This document shows, piece after piece, positions 28,413-37,985 of a DNA stretch of 64,000 nt (within the stretch, counting starts at the first letter, position 1; the number at the start of each line of letters is the position of its first letter). Below the pieces are notes generated by a model that was not told the DNA's origin, ran no database searches, and saw only the letters and a program-made list of their open reading frames with translations. The position numbers and the translations under genes were made by a program. The stretch is from Pseudidiomarina planktonica (GTDB lineage: Bacteria > Pseudomonadota > Gammaproteobacteria > Enterobacterales > Alteromonadaceae): assembly GCF_900177775.1 (NCBI RefSeq), contig NZ_FXWH01000001.1, forward strand, positions 620,001 to 684,000, given 5' to 3'.

Positions 28413-29318
28413 ATGACGACCGAGAATCGTTTAACGCACCTGCAGCAGCTCGAAAGCGAAGCCATTCACATTTTTCGTGAGGTGGCTGCGCAGTTCGAGC
28501 AGCCGGTGATGATGTACTCGGTTGGGAAAGATTCTTCTGTACTTCTGCATTTAGCCCGCAAGGCATTCTACCCTGGGCGAATTCCGTTCCCACTACTGCA
28601 CATAGACACCACCTGGAAGTTTCAGGAAATGATTGCCTTTCGCGACCGTATGGCAAAGCAGCATAACTTTGAGCTCTTAGTGCATACCAATCAAGAAGCG
28701 GTGCAGCAGGGTGTGAACCCTTTTGACCACCCGCGTTACACCGACATTATGAAAACCGATGCGCTGAAGCAGGCGCTTAGTCAGCATGGTTTTGATGCCG
28801 CTATTGGCGGCGCCCGTCGAGACGAAGAAAAATCCCGTGCCAAAGAGCGTGTGTTTTCATTTCGTGATCCGCATCACCGCTGGGACCCAAAACAGCAACG
28901 CCCTGAACTATGGCGTATATATAACGGTGCCGTGAATAAACGCGAAAGTATGCGGGTGTTTCCGCTGTCGAATTGGACCGAGCTGGATATTTGGGAATAC
29001 ATTCAGGCCGAGGGTATTGAAATTCCGTCGCTATACTTTGCTAAAGAGCGCCCTGTGGTGGAGCGTGACGGCAGCCTGATTATGGTAGACGACAATCGTA
29101 TACGTTTAGCCGAAGGGGAGCAGCCCCAGCAGCGCATGGTGCGTTTTCGTACCTTAGGTTGTTATCCGCTAACAGGTGCTATGGAATCAAACGCCACTAC
29201 CTTGCCGGAAATTATTGCTGAAATGCAGCTAAGCCGCTTTTCCGAGCGCCAGGGTCGGGTGATCGATCATGACGCCGCAGCCTCAATGGAAAAGAAGAAA
29301 ATTGAGGGGTACTTTTAG
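28413..29318 (+). CDS. cysD: Sulfate adenylyltransferase small subunit CysD
   Basis: CysD is the catalytic subunit of ATP sulfurylase, making adenosine phosphosulfate (APS) from sulfate and ATP in complex with CysN. The 301-residue protein has the PP-loop SVGKDSS (about 41-47), the [15 protein letters not shown] segment and the C-terminal [12 protein letters not shown] typical of CysD. The REP element ends only 12 bp before the ATG, so the ribosome site is short and poor (CTGGAA). cysNC follows after 2 bp. Confidence 0.96.
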   Translation: MTTENRLTHLQQLESEAIHIFREVAAQFEQPVMMYSVGKDSSVLLHLARKAFYPGRIPFPLLHIDTTWKFQEMIAFRDRMAKQHNFELLVHTNQEAVQQGVNPFDHPRYTDIMKTDALKQALSQHGFDAAIGGARRDEEKSRAKERVFSFRDPHHRWDPKQQRPELWRIYNGAVNKRESMRVFPLSNWTELDIWEYIQAEGIEIPSLYFAKERPVVERDGSLIMVDDNRIRLAEGEQPQQRMVRFRTLGCYPLTGAMESNATTLPEIIAEMQLSRFSERQGRVIDHDAAASMEKKKIEGYF

Positions 29319-29320
29319 TA

Positions 29321-31219
29321 ATGAGTGACGAAGCAATGAGTACCAACCCGAATAAATTAGGCTTATTGCGCTTATTAACTTGCGGTAGCGTGGACGACGG
29401 TAAAAGCACTCTGATTGGTCGCCTGCTGTATGACAGTCAGGGAATCTACGAAGATCAGCTCAGCAGCTTAACCGCCGACAGCAAAAAAATGGGCACTCAG
29501 GGTGGCGAGTTAGATTTAGCCTTGTTGGTAGACGGCCTGCAGTCGGAACGCGAACAGGGCATTACCATTGACGTAGCTTATAGGTATTTTTCCACGCCTA
29601 AGCGTAAGTTTATTATTGCCGACACCCCGGGCCACGAGCAGTACACCCGCAATATGGCCACCGGCGCCTCGAATAGCGACTTTGCCATTATTCTGATTGA
29701 TGCCAGTAAGGGTGTGCAAACCCAAACGCGCCGGCATAGCTTTATTTGTTCGCTGCTGGGTATTAAGCAGGTCATAGTAGCGGTGAACAAAATGGACACC
29801 GTGGGCTATAAGCAGGATGTGTATAAAGGCATTCAGCAGGATTATCTGAAACTAGCCGGTAGTCTGGATATTCCTGATATTCGCTTTGTACCTATTTCGG
29901 CTTTGTTGGGTGACAACGTGGTGCACCCAAGTAAGCAAATGCCCTGGTTCCGTGGCTCAACTTTGTTGCACTATATTGAAACCACAGTGCCCCAGGCGCA
30001 TGAGTCCAACGAGTTCCGTTTTCCGGTGCAGCGGGTTAGCCGGCCTGATTCTGACTTCCGCGGTTTTGAAGGCAGCATAGTTAGTGGCGCAGTGAAGGTT
30101 GGTGACACTATTCGTGTGCTACCTGCAGGTACTATTAGTAGTGTGCGTTCTATTACCACTTTTGATGGTGAGTTAGATCAAGCCGTTGCCCCACAGGCCG
30201 TAACTATTACCTTAAATGACGAAGTGGCGGTAAACCGTGGTGACATGTTGGCGCATAAAGACGACTTACCCAGGGTAGCGTCTCGCGTAAGGGCCAAGCT
30301 GGTATGGATGCATGAGCAGCCGCTACAGCCACGCAACGAATACCGCGTACACTTTATTACCAAAGCGACCCGCGGCATGGTGGCGGGGCTGCATCACCGC
30401 ATAGACGTAAATACCATGACCGAGCAAAGCGTGAGTACGCTTGGCTTAAATGAAATTGGTCTGGTCGATTTGCAGCTGGTAGAGCCGGTGCCTTTCGATA
30501 AGTACGCCGACAATAAGCACAGCGGTAGCTTTATTTTAATTGATAAGGTTTCCAACACTACGGTAGCTGCGGGCATGGTTGAAGAAGCTTTGCCTGATAC
30601 GGGCGCTCAGCGCGCCGGTGAGACTTCACAAGAAGTTGTTTGGCATGCCGCTGCCGTGGGTTCGCAAGAACGTGCGCTGCGCTATGAGCATAAGCCCTGC
30701 ATGCTTTGGTACACCGGGCTAAGTGGCTCAGGTAAATCAACTATTGCGAATGCCGTAGACCGTTTATTGTTTGAGCGCGGTTGCCGTACCTATGTACTGG
30801 ACGGCGACAATTTACGCCATGGCTTGAATAAAGACTTAGGTTTTAGCGATTCAGATCGAGTTGAAAATATTCGCCGGGTAAGCGAAATGGGGCGCTTGTT
30901 TGTTGATGCCGGTTTAATTGTAAGTGCAGCGTTGATTTCGCCCTTTGCTGAAGAGCGGGCAAGAGCTAAAACCTTAGTTGGTGCCGACCAGTTTATTGAA
31001 GTATTTATAGATACCCCGATTGAGGTATGTGAGCAGCGTGATCCTAAAGGCTTGTACGCAAAAGCGCGGGCGGGGGACATTCCCAATTTTACCGGTATTA
31101 GCTCGCCTTACGAAGCGCCGGCTAAGCCTGATGTCCACGTACATACTGACAAAGTAAACGTCACCGAAGCTGCCCAGCAAATTATTGATTATCTTTTCCG
31201 CCGAAGGATTATTGCCTAG
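29321..31219 (+). CDS. cysNC: Bifunctional sulfate adenylyltransferase large subunit / APS kinase CysNC
   Basis: This 632-residue fusion makes PAPS. Residues about 1-435 are CysN, an EF-Tu-like GTPase with GSVDDGKS (22-29), DTPGHEQY (101-108) and NKMD (156-159). Residues about 455-632 are APS kinase (CysC), with the P-loop GLSGSGKST near 466-474 and [16 protein letters not shown]. In E. coli these are separate proteins; fused forms are known in rhizobia and many marine bacteria. The placement between polysaccharide loci is suggestive of sulfated polymers, but ordinary sulfate assimilation is equally possible. A 210-bp gap with only weak hairpins follows. Confidence 0.95.
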   Translation: MSDEAMSTNPNKLGLLRLLTCGSVDDGKSTLIGRLLYDSQGIYEDQLSSLTADSKKMGTQGGELDLALLVDGLQSEREQGITIDVAYRYFSTPKRKFIIADTPGHEQYTRNMATGASNSDFAIILIDASKGVQTQTRRHSFICSLLGIKQVIVAVNKMDTVGYKQDVYKGIQQDYLKLAGSLDIPDIRFVPISALLGDNVVHPSKQMPWFRGSTLLHYIETTVPQAHESNEFRFPVQRVSRPDSDFRGFEGSIVSGAVKVGDTIRVLPAGTISSVRSITTFDGELDQAVAPQAVTITLNDEVAVNRGDMLAHKDDLPRVASRVRAKLVWMHEQPLQPRNEYRVHFITKATRGMVAGLHHRIDVNTMTEQSVSTLGLNEIGLVDLQLVEPVPFDKYADNKHSGSFILIDKVSNTTVAAGMVEEALPDTGAQRAGETSQEVVWHAAAVGSQERALRYEHKPCMLWYTGLSGSGKSTIANAVDRLLFERGCRTYVLDGDNLRHGLNKDLGFSDSDRVENIRRVSEMGRLFVDAGLIVSAALISPFAEERARAKTLVGADQFIEVFIDTPIEVCEQRDPKGLYAKARAGDIPNFTGISSPYEAPAKPDVHVHTDKVNVTEAAQQIIDYLFRRRIIA

Positions 31220-31429
31220 TTTAGCGTCCAATTACATTTCGGGAATTAGTTCAATAGCTTTTCATTGTGGAAACGCTATTGATTACTTTATATATCAAGA
31301 ATTATCTATAGAAGGTAAAGCTGCTATTGTATGATTCTGGTATCGTCAGGAAAATTTTTTCGAATCAGTATAAACTCAGTATCGCTGAGCAGCTATCTAT
31401 TCGGGAAGTATTATTAAGGAGTTTTTGCC

Positions 31430-32446
31430 GTGACCTATCCTATTTTTCTCTCAGTTGTTTATGTGGTGAAAGACCAAGCTGATGAGCTAGAGACAATCCT
31501 AAGAAACGCAGTCTTGTATCTTTCTGATTTAGTTGAAGATTTTGAAGTTATTGTAGTTGACAACTCTTCCACAGATGACTCAGTTTTCAAATTATCGTTG
31601 CTCACAAAAGGCGATGGCTTGCCTAACCTACAAGTATACGCTTTGACGAAAAGTGTCGATCAAGATACTGCAGCGTGGGTAGGAATAGAAAATTCTCTCG
31701 GAGATTTTGCTGCTGTTATTAACCCAGATGAAGATGATATAAATCAATTACCGGAGTTACTAAAAAGAGCAACGTCAGGTGCTGATGTAGTTTTCGGAAA
31801 AAATATAGTGAAATCAAAGCAAAGCGTTTGCTATAAGTTTGGTGAGAAGTTTTTTAGCGTTTTATTCCGTTCATTTAATGGAATAAATCTAACGAAAGAA
31901 ATATCGCAATTCCGTGTTTTAAGCAAAAAGGTTATAAATTTTGTTCTCCAACACCCTCAGCCCGCAATAACGTATCGACATCTTCCTATAACAGGTGGGT
32001 TTAAGCGATCTACATATCAATATAAATATGTTCCAAAGAATAGGAAAAAGAAGAGACTTAGTGACAGCTTTGACAAAGGAATTCGAATTTTAGTTTCAAC
32101 CACCCGTGTACCGATGCGACTAGTCACGGCGCTAACACTATTTGGTGCTGTATCTAATGTTATTTATTCGATATACGTACTTTTCGTTTCTCTCACTAAG
32201 ACGAATGTTGAACCAGGGTGGGTAAGCTTATCTTTGCAACAGTCCGGAATGTTTTTTCTTATTTCATTAGTACTTTTAGTTTTAGGTGAATATATCCTTC
32301 AAATGGCTAGTTTGTCGAATGAGGGACCCGCCTATAATATAGCTGAAGAATATACGAGTACCGTAATAACTCGTCGTGAAAAGTTAAATATCGATGAGCC
32401 AAAAGTTATAGAATCTATCGAGAATTCGAATAATGTCAAAAATTAA
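31430..32446 (+). CDS. GtrB-like GT2 glycosyltransferase with C-terminal membrane helices
   Basis: This 338-residue protein has a GT-A domain (VVDNSSTDDS near residue 43; the donor-site PDEDD near 103), followed by two transmembrane helices (about 227-255 and 265-292). This layout is that of polyprenyl-phosphate glycosyltransferases (GtrB/DPM1 group), which load a sugar on undecaprenyl phosphate. GTG is the start, with AAGGAG 8 bp upstream. It opens a six-gene AT-rich island and overlaps the next gene by 14 bp. Confidence 0.8.
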   Translation: MTYPIFLSVVYVVKDQADELETILRNAVLYLSDLVEDFEVIVVDNSSTDDSVFKLSLLTKGDGLPNLQVYALTKSVDQDTAAWVGIENSLGDFAAVINPDEDDINQLPELLKRATSGADVVFGKNIVKSKQSVCYKFGEKFFSVLFRSFNGINLTKEISQFRVLSKKVINFVLQHPQPAITYRHLPITGGFKRSTYQYKYVPKNRKKKRLSDSFDKGIRILVSTTRVPMRLVTALTLFGAVSNVIYSIYVLFVSLTKTNVEPGWVSLSLQQSGMFFLISLVLLVLGEYILQMASLSNEGPAYNIAEEYTSTVITRREKLNIDEPKVIESIENSNNVKN

Positions 32447-33578
32447 AAGTACACATTTTTTTGACGCTGTTGTTATTGGTGGAGGGTTTTACGGAGCAAG
32501 TATTGCTGCTTATTTGGTCGAAGTTATAGGACTAAAAAAGGTTGCGATAATTGAAAAAGAAAAGGCGCTAATGCAAAGGGCTTCTTATAACAATCAGGCA
32601 AGAGTACACAATGGTTATCATTATCCACGGAGTTATACTACCGCTTATAGAAGCCGTACTAATTTACCTAAATTTTTGAATAAATGGGGATTTTCTGTAA
32701 AAACTGACTTCAAAAAATTGTATGCAATAGCAACGCGTAACTCAAAGGTTACTCCTAAACAATTTGAACGGTTTTGTAATGAGATAGGAGCTCCTATTAA
32801 AATTGCTGACAGTTCAGACCGAAAGCAATTTAACTCTAAGTTAATTGAAGAAGTTTTTGAAGTTGAAGAGTTCGCATTTGATTCTAGTCAATTACGTCAA
32901 TTTGCTGAAAAAGAGTTAAAAGATTTAAATGTAAATGTAATGTTGGACACTTCTTGTACTCAGATAATAAACGATGGATTTAATATTTATAAATGTATTG
33001 TTGAATCGGCTGGACAGAAAAATACAGGTAATGGCCATGCAATTTGGACAAGTAAAATATTTAATTGTACTTATAGCGGCTTGAATCAAATAAAGGGCGA
33101 GTTTGAAGGAGTTAAGACAAGAGTTAAGCACGAGTTAACTGAAATGGCCTTAATTGTTCCTCCTGATGGCTTCTCCGATATTGGAATAACAGTTATGGAC
33201 GGACCTTTTTTTTCTACAATGCCTTTTCCCGCGAGACAATTACACAGCATGTCACACGTACGATATACGCCCCATACGTCTTGGGAAGACGACGCTGATA
33301 TCAATCCTTACCAAAGGCTCGAACGATTTCGCCCACAATCTCGATTTGACAGGATGAGGCGGGATATCATGCGATATATACCTAGTTTTTGTGATGCTAA
33401 GTATGTTGATTCGTTATTAGAACTAAAGACTGTACTAGTTAAGAATGAGGTAGACGATGGTCGGCCAATTTTATTTGAAAAAGACGCTAAATTGCCAGGC
33501 GTTTACTCGATTCTTGGCGGAAAAATCGATAACATCTTTGATATTATTGAGAAACTAGACAGTGAGTTGAGAGATTAA
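32433..33578 (+). CDS. FAD-dependent oxidoreductase of the DAO type
   Basis: This 381-residue protein starts with an FAD-binding Rossmann motif (VVIGGGFYGASIAAYL), followed by the acidic end of the second strand (IIEKE). A conserved-looking ASYNNQARVHNGYHYPRS segment lies near 45-65, and the C-terminal GVYSILGGKIDNIFDI fits the second FAD contact of glycine/D-amino-acid-oxidase-like enzymes. The substrate is unknown; a nucleotide or lipid-linked sugar is plausible from the neighbours. It overlaps the upstream GT2 gene by 14 bp and lies 3 bp before the next gene. Confidence 0.8.
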   Translation: MSKIKSTHFFDAVVIGGGFYGASIAAYLVEVIGLKKVAIIEKEKALMQRASYNNQARVHNGYHYPRSYTTAYRSRTNLPKFLNKWGFSVKTDFKKLYAIATRNSKVTPKQFERFCNEIGAPIKIADSSDRKQFNSKLIEEVFEVEEFAFDSSQLRQFAEKELKDLNVNVMLDTSCTQIINDGFNIYKCIVESAGQKNTGNGHAIWTSKIFNCTYSGLNQIKGEFEGVKTRVKHELTEMALIVPPDGFSDIGITVMDGPFFSTMPFPARQLHSMSHVRYTPHTSWEDDADINPYQRLERFRPQSRFDRMRRDIMRYIPSFCDAKYVDSLLELKTVLVKNEVDDGRPILFEKDAKLPGVYSILGGKIDNIFDIIEKLDSELRD

Positions 33579-33581
33579 TTA

Positions 33582-34331
33582 ATGGCTACTACAAATATTG
33601 AAATTACAATTCCAGTTCTTGACGAAGAAGATACTCTCAAAAGTCAGATAGAAAAAATTGATATGTTCCTCAACGCGAATTTAAGCCTTAATAGTCAGGT
33701 CAGCTTGGTTATTGTTGATAATGGGTCAACTGATAAAACTCCCATGATAGCGCAGCGCTTAAGTGAAACGTTAAGACGTGTACGATATATACGACTGGAG
33801 GAGCGGGGAGTAGGTAGGGCTTTGAAGGCGTCCTGGCTAAATTCAAAGTCTGATATTGTAGGCTATATGGATTTAGACCTCGCAACTGATTTGAAGCATT
33901 TAGAACCCGCATTGGAACTGATACAAGGGGGGCAGTATGATGTTGTTACTGGATCTCGTTTGTTGAAAGCGTCAAAAGCAATCGGTAGGCCGCCGATAAG
34001 AACCTTTACCAGTAAGACCCTCAACGTAATTTTACAGACTTGGTTTGACGTTGGTTTTAGTGACGGGATGTGTGGGTTTAAATTTCTTCGATCGGACTTG
34101 ATAAATGAACTAATGGCGGCTGGCGCAGTAAGTGACGGTTGGTTTTTTGCGACAGAAATTCTTATAGCCGCTGAGGCACTTGGTTATAAGGTTGGTGACA
34201 TTCCGGTAGAGTGGACTGACGATCCTAATTCAAAAGTCAAAATCTTAAAGTTAACGGCAGAATACTTAAAGGCAATGAAAAGGCTAAAGTGCAACTTAAA
34301 AGAATACGAGAAAAACAATGCTTATAAATAA
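33582..34331 (+). CDS. GT2-family glycosyltransferase (DPM1/ALG5-like)
   Basis: This 249-residue GT-A enzyme has ITIPVLDEEDTL, VDNGSTDKT, GRALKASW, the metal-binding YMDLDLATD (about 87-95), and MCGFKFLRSD, typical of dolichyl/polyprenyl-phosphate sugar transferases. It lacks C-terminal transmembrane helices, unlike the 31430 gene, so the island has two different polyprenol-type GT2 enzymes. Its end overlaps the next gene by 14 bp. Confidence 0.85.
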   Translation: MATTNIEITIPVLDEEDTLKSQIEKIDMFLNANLSLNSQVSLVIVDNGSTDKTPMIAQRLSETLRRVRYIRLEERGVGRALKASWLNSKSDIVGYMDLDLATDLKHLEPALELIQGGQYDVVTGSRLLKASKAIGRPPIRTFTSKTLNVILQTWFDVGFSDGMCGFKFLRSDLINELMAAGAVSDGWFFATEILIAAEALGYKVGDIPVEWTDDPNSKVKILKLTAEYLKAMKRLKCNLKEYEKNNAYK

Positions 34332-35253
34332 ATTATCACCGGATGAGAAACAGATATTTTTAGGCAGCGCTATGTGGGGTAGGGGCGTAACTAAACATGA
34401 TGTTTTTAGGATGTTGGATTATTATATTGAGTCCGGTGAAACATTAATTGATCATGCAGTGAATTACCCTATTAATGCGATTCCCGAAGACTACGGATTG
34501 GGATTGAACTGGCTTTCAGAATGGAAAGCACTGAATTCTTCTAGCAAAATAGAGGTACTTGTTAAGATTGGCTCTGTTAATAATTTAGGGACGCCTGATA
34601 GTGATCTTTCACCAAGAGGAATCCAACAGCAGTTTAACTTTCTAAGTGATAAACTCGAAGGTTCTCTGTCTTCGATAGCGATTCATTGGGATAACCGAAT
34701 CTCTCGGGACAGTTCTATCGAAATAGCGGAAACCTTGGAAACTGTTAACGACATCGCTGATAAACACGGTCTTCGAATCGGAATATCAGGAATTAAGAGT
34801 GCGGATCTTTATGGCGATTATTTTAATGAGCATGCTATAAAACCAATAGTACAGGTTAAAGAAAATGTAATCACTTGCGATGCCCGTAAATTTTACTCTA
34901 AATATTTTAAAGATGCGGATTATATCGCTTACGGAATAAATTTAGGGGGATTGCGTGAGCAGGGAACGAGTGCAACTGCGGCACTAAGGGGGATCGAGCA
35001 CCCTGATTGGGTCTATGATGCCTTCAAAGCTGTAAAAATGGATACATCGTTACGTCCAAAGCCAGAAAGTTTTTATGATATCTCGATGTATCTAGCATAT
35101 TGTAACCCAAACTTATCCGGAATTATTATAGGTCCGAAGAGTAAAGACCAATTGAGCTCATTACTACAATTTTGGGAAGCGCTCCAGAATTTTAATAGAT
35201 CACATGATTACAGATCTCTCAACCAGCTGATTGAAAAAAACATGGTCTGTTAA
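34318..35253 (+). CDS. Aldo/keto reductase family protein
   Basis: This 311-residue TIM-barrel oxidoreductase starts IFLGSAMWGRG. The usual catalytic tetrad can be traced as D45 and Y50 (LIDHAVNYP), K83 (VLVKIGS) and H123 (AIHWDN), so an active NAD(P)H enzyme is likely. The C-terminal IIIGPKSKDQLSSLL fits the cofactor-binding end. It overlaps the upstream GT2 gene by 14 bp and lies 2 bp before gtrA. It may act on a keto sugar made by the FAD enzyme; that is inference. Confidence 0.82.
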   Translation: MLINKLSPDEKQIFLGSAMWGRGVTKHDVFRMLDYYIESGETLIDHAVNYPINAIPEDYGLGLNWLSEWKALNSSSKIEVLVKIGSVNNLGTPDSDLSPRGIQQQFNFLSDKLEGSLSSIAIHWDNRISRDSSIEIAETLETVNDIADKHGLRIGISGIKSADLYGDYFNEHAIKPIVQVKENVITCDARKFYSKYFKDADYIAYGINLGGLREQGTSATAALRGIEHPDWVYDAFKAVKMDTSLRPKPESFYDISMYLAYCNPNLSGIIIGPKSKDQLSSLLQFWEALQNFNRSHDYRSLNQLIEKNMVC

Positions 35254-35255
35254 TT

Positions 35256-35633
35256 GTGAAGATATCTGATTTCGAATTTTTTAGATTTTTAGTTGTCGGT
35301 GTAATAAATACAGCGGTAGGTTACGGCGTTTTTTATCTTTTACTGCGCTATTTACATGTACAACCATATCTTGCAAACGCAATCGGCTATTGCGTGGCTT
35401 TATCCGTTGCCTTCACGCTTTCTAGGTGTTTTGTTTTTAATAAAACCTATAAACCGCGTATGGTCCTTAACTTTACTATTGCATTTATTTTGGCTTTTGG
35501 ACTTAATCAAATTACGCTATTTTTGAGTTTGAATGTAGCTGGGCTGATTCCTGAGTTGGCTCAGTTATTTGCAATGGCTGTTTACACAGTTGCGTTTTTC
35601 TTTTTAAATAAATATTTCGTATTTAATAGGTGA
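35256..35633 (+). CDS. gtrA: GtrA-family membrane protein
   Basis: This 125-residue protein has four predicted membrane helices and the N-terminal FFRFLVVGVINTAVGYGVFY and C-terminal FFLNKYFVFNR patterns of GtrA. Known members are thought to flip undecaprenyl-phosphate-linked sugars across the inner membrane. GTG start at 35256. It sits 2 bp after the aldo/keto reductase and 3 bp before the polytopic transferase, in the order expected for a Gtr-like system. Confidence 0.9.
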   Translation: MKISDFEFFRFLVVGVINTAVGYGVFYLLLRYLHVQPYLANAIGYCVALSVAFTLSRCFVFNKTYKPRMVLNFTIAFILAFGLNQITLFLSLNVAGLIPELAQLFAMAVYTVAFFFLNKYFVFNR

Positions 35634-35636
35634 CGA

Positions 35637-37352
35637 ATGGACAGAACAGAAAGTGAGCGTCATACTCCGTATATTGGATGGCTGATAGTTTCTTGTGTGG
35701 CTCTTTTTATATTTTCTTATAAACTCGCCGCATGGGACTCATTGATTATCGAGGTTCACGACAATCTGGATTCAGTGCATGCATGGCTAGCAGTATTAAG
35801 AGAACATGGTTTGTTTTTTTCGAAAAATGACGCCATCGTGCCTTTTCTTGGAGGAATTGAGAGAGCCTATTTACCCTCCGAGCTACAACTAGCTAATTTC
35901 CTTTATTTTCTGTTTGATCCTTTAGTTGCACATCATGTTAACTTTTTAATTAAGGTTGTGATCGGTACCTTTTCTTTTTACTTTTTAGCTCAACGCCTTC
36001 TTTCTTCGGATACTAACTTCAAATACTATGGACCTATAGTTTCTTTTGCTTATGCTCTTCTTCCTGGATACGAAAACTTATTTATTGCACAGGCATCACT
36101 TCCTCTAGTGGCCTATCTCTATATCCGGATTCTTGAGGAGAAGCGGATTAGTTTGCTAGCCATTGTTTTGATTTATCCGATACTCTCAGAGTTCCCAAGG
36201 TATGGAATCTTTATTTGCGGAACGATAATGGCGTTCACTGTTTATCTGGCAGTGCAACGCGATAAACGATGGATTCTTTCTTTACTGTTCATTGGTGCTC
36301 TTTGTGTTGGTTACATCGTGACTGACTACAGATTGTTCTATACTATTTTTCTGTCTGGACAAGATACGATTAGGGTTGCTATGGCATCTTCTGATTATAG
36401 TTTTATCAGGGGAGTCGCGAAAACACTAGTACTGGGTCAGTATCATGCTCAATCAATTCATTTTTTCCTTATTGCGCCATGTTTGCTTCTGGCATTGTTC
36501 CTATCCCGAAAAGAAATTGCATATTTAGATATAAAACGATACGGAAAAGAACTTCAGTTGATTTTTATTTGCTTGGGACTGATTTTATTTTACTCCGTAA
36601 CTTATGGGTTATACGGGTCCTCTGAAGTTAAGTCTGTTATTTCAACGCTATTGCCTCCGTTATCTGGCTTTAAGTTTTATCGTTTCATATGGCTTAATCC
36701 ATTGCTTTGGTATTTGATATTTGCTGCTTCCTTACTACTAGTTTCTCGATATATGAATCGCGCATTAGCGATATTTATATCGGTTACCCAGCTTCTGGTG
36801 GTTGTTCTTTATCCCTCTTATAGTAACGATTTAGCAAACTCTTTGAAATGTGAGTATTTTGTAACTTGTGAGTCTGAACCAAGCTACAGGAGTTTTTATA
36901 GTAGTAAGCTACTTGACGATATTAAATCGGATATAGGTTATTCAGGTGAGTGGGTGGTTGCGTTCGGTTTTCATCCTAGTGTTCTTAGTTATAATGGCTT
37001 TAATACGGCGGATGGATATCATAATGCTTACAGCTATGCTTATAAAAAGGAGTTTCGTGAGTTAATTGAGCCAGCTCTTAATCGGTCAGAAAAGTATAGA
37101 GAGTATTTTGATAATTGGGGCGGTCGAGCGTATTTGTTTTCGGATGATGTTGAATTTTCACCGAATAGAAACATTAAAGAGGGCGTCGTTGATTTGGATA
37201 TCAGTATGGATTCGGCCCGTCGTATGGGCATTGCCTATATCATTTCGCTTTATCGAATTAAAACTTCAACAAGTGATGATGACCTGGTATTTATCGGCGA
37301 GTATAAAAATCCTGATTTGTCTTTTTATAAATTTTTTGTTTATAAAATATAG
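35637..37352 (+). CDS. Polytopic GT-C-like membrane protein (possible DUF6044/YkoS type)
   Basis: This 571-residue protein has about 11 membrane helices and a soluble C-terminal part (about 400-571). An acidic HDNLDS segment follows the first helix (residues about 41-46), where GT-C glycosyltransferases carry their catalytic acidic residues in the first periplasmic loop. I tentatively compare it with the DUF6044/YkoS group from memory. With gtrA and GtrB-like genes beside it, it would be the transferase that adds the flipped sugar to a surface polymer. It is the last gene of the island before a strong terminator. Confidence 0.65.
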   Translation: MDRTESERHTPYIGWLIVSCVALFIFSYKLAAWDSLIIEVHDNLDSVHAWLAVLREHGLFFSKNDAIVPFLGGIERAYLPSELQLANFLYFLFDPLVAHHVNFLIKVVIGTFSFYFLAQRLLSSDTNFKYYGPIVSFAYALLPGYENLFIAQASLPLVAYLYIRILEEKRISLLAIVLIYPILSEFPRYGIFICGTIMAFTVYLAVQRDKRWILSLLFIGALCVGYIVTDYRLFYTIFLSGQDTIRVAMASSDYSFIRGVAKTLVLGQYHAQSIHFFLIAPCLLLALFLSRKEIAYLDIKRYGKELQLIFICLGLILFYSVTYGLYGSSEVKSVISTLLPPLSGFKFYRFIWLNPLLWYLIFAASLLLVSRYMNRALAIFISVTQLLVVVLYPSYSNDLANSLKCEYFVTCESEPSYRSFYSSKLLDDIKSDIGYSGEWVVAFGFHPSVLSYNGFNTADGYHNAYSYAYKKEFRELIEPALNRSEKYREYFDNWGGRAYLFSDDVEFSPNRNIKEGVVDLDISMDSARRMGIAYIISLYRIKTSTSDDDLVFIGEYKNPDLSFYKFFVYKI

Positions 37353-37386
37353 CGATTTTTTAATATTGTGCGGCGCAGGATTTGAG

Positions 37387-37424
37387 AAAATGCCAGACTA
37401 GAGATTTAGTCTGGCATTTTTTAT
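37387..37424. terminator. Strong bidirectional intrinsic terminator
   Basis: A 14-bp perfect stem (AAAATGCCAGACTA / TAGTCTGGCATTTT) with a 6-nt GAGATT loop has T residues on the right and A residues on the left. It can end the forward island and also the leftward gene remnant that stops 12 bp to its right. Confidence 0.93.
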
Positions 37425-37435
37425 TAAGCATATTT

Positions 37436-37696
37436 CTATTGAACAGGGGCGTTAGCCGGGCGGCGTGGCAGGAAGCTCACGCGTTGCAGCTCATTTGCTG
37501 CTTTGCTGCCAGCAAAACCAAAGCTGGTTGCAGTGGCTGAATCTGCATACTCCGGATTACTTAATTCATTCGGTAAGGTCCGTTTTTCCAGAATGTTCAG
37601 GCGTGGTGAAACCCAGGTAAATCGGTCGCCCGAACCATCAGCGCTAAAGTTTGCGTCTTCCAGTTCCAACACATACACAAAGCCAGCCTTGGACAA
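37436..37696 (-). pseudogene. Probable 3' remnant of a disrupted gene of unknown function
   Basis: An 86-residue frame ends in TAG next to the bidirectional terminator. Its codon use is host-like and GC-richer than the adjacent AT-rich island. The frame stays open to 37741 but has only a TTG (37696) as a possible start, no ribosome site and no signal peptide. The sequence (FVYVLELEDANFS, FTWVSPRLNILE, ASSFGFAG-like turns) reads like the end of a larger beta-rich protein. I do not recognise the family. It may be what was left of a gene when the adjacent island arrived. Confidence 0.45.
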
Positions 37697-37814
37697 ATAT
37701 TTTCGTCTTCTTGGGAAGGGATATACCTTGGTTGGTGCATATTATTTATGCAAAAGTAAACATTTCGTCAAGACATATGTTGTTACCGATGATGACAATG
37801 ACGACGGCAATGAC

Positions 37815-37943
37815 GTAGCCTGACGCTCCACGTCAGGTGAGATGTCTAAATTATCAAATAATGTATTTGTGGAATACCCATGGTTGCAGCACATGCATTA
37901 TTTTAAACGGATAGATCCCACCTGACGTGGAACGTCAGGCTAC
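37815..37943 (+). repeat. Paired REP element (BIME) in front of cysQ
   Basis: Inverted REP units at 37815-37837 (one stem mismatch, ACGC) and 37921-37943 have the GTAG head facing outward. The element is 129 bp long, like that at 28272-28400, and shares its central sequence. The internal inverted repeat is damaged here by two changes on the right arm. It ends 42 bp before the cysQ start. Confidence 0.93.
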
Positions 37944-37985
37944 ATGCAGGTACAATCTGGCTATAGCGGTCAACAAGAGAAATAC

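Noticed and set aside
31252-31282. Imperfect hairpin after cysNC
   Set aside because: Only seven good base pairs (CAATAGC / GCTATTG) with a mismatch further in, and no T tract; too weak to call.
31331-31417. 28-codon small frame between cysNC and the second island
   Set aside because: No ribosome site and no composition bias that would support coding.
37503-37823. 106-codon forward frame running into the REP pair
   Set aside because: No ribosome site, low-complexity acidic end, and it is the antisense shadow of the gene remnant at 37436-37696.
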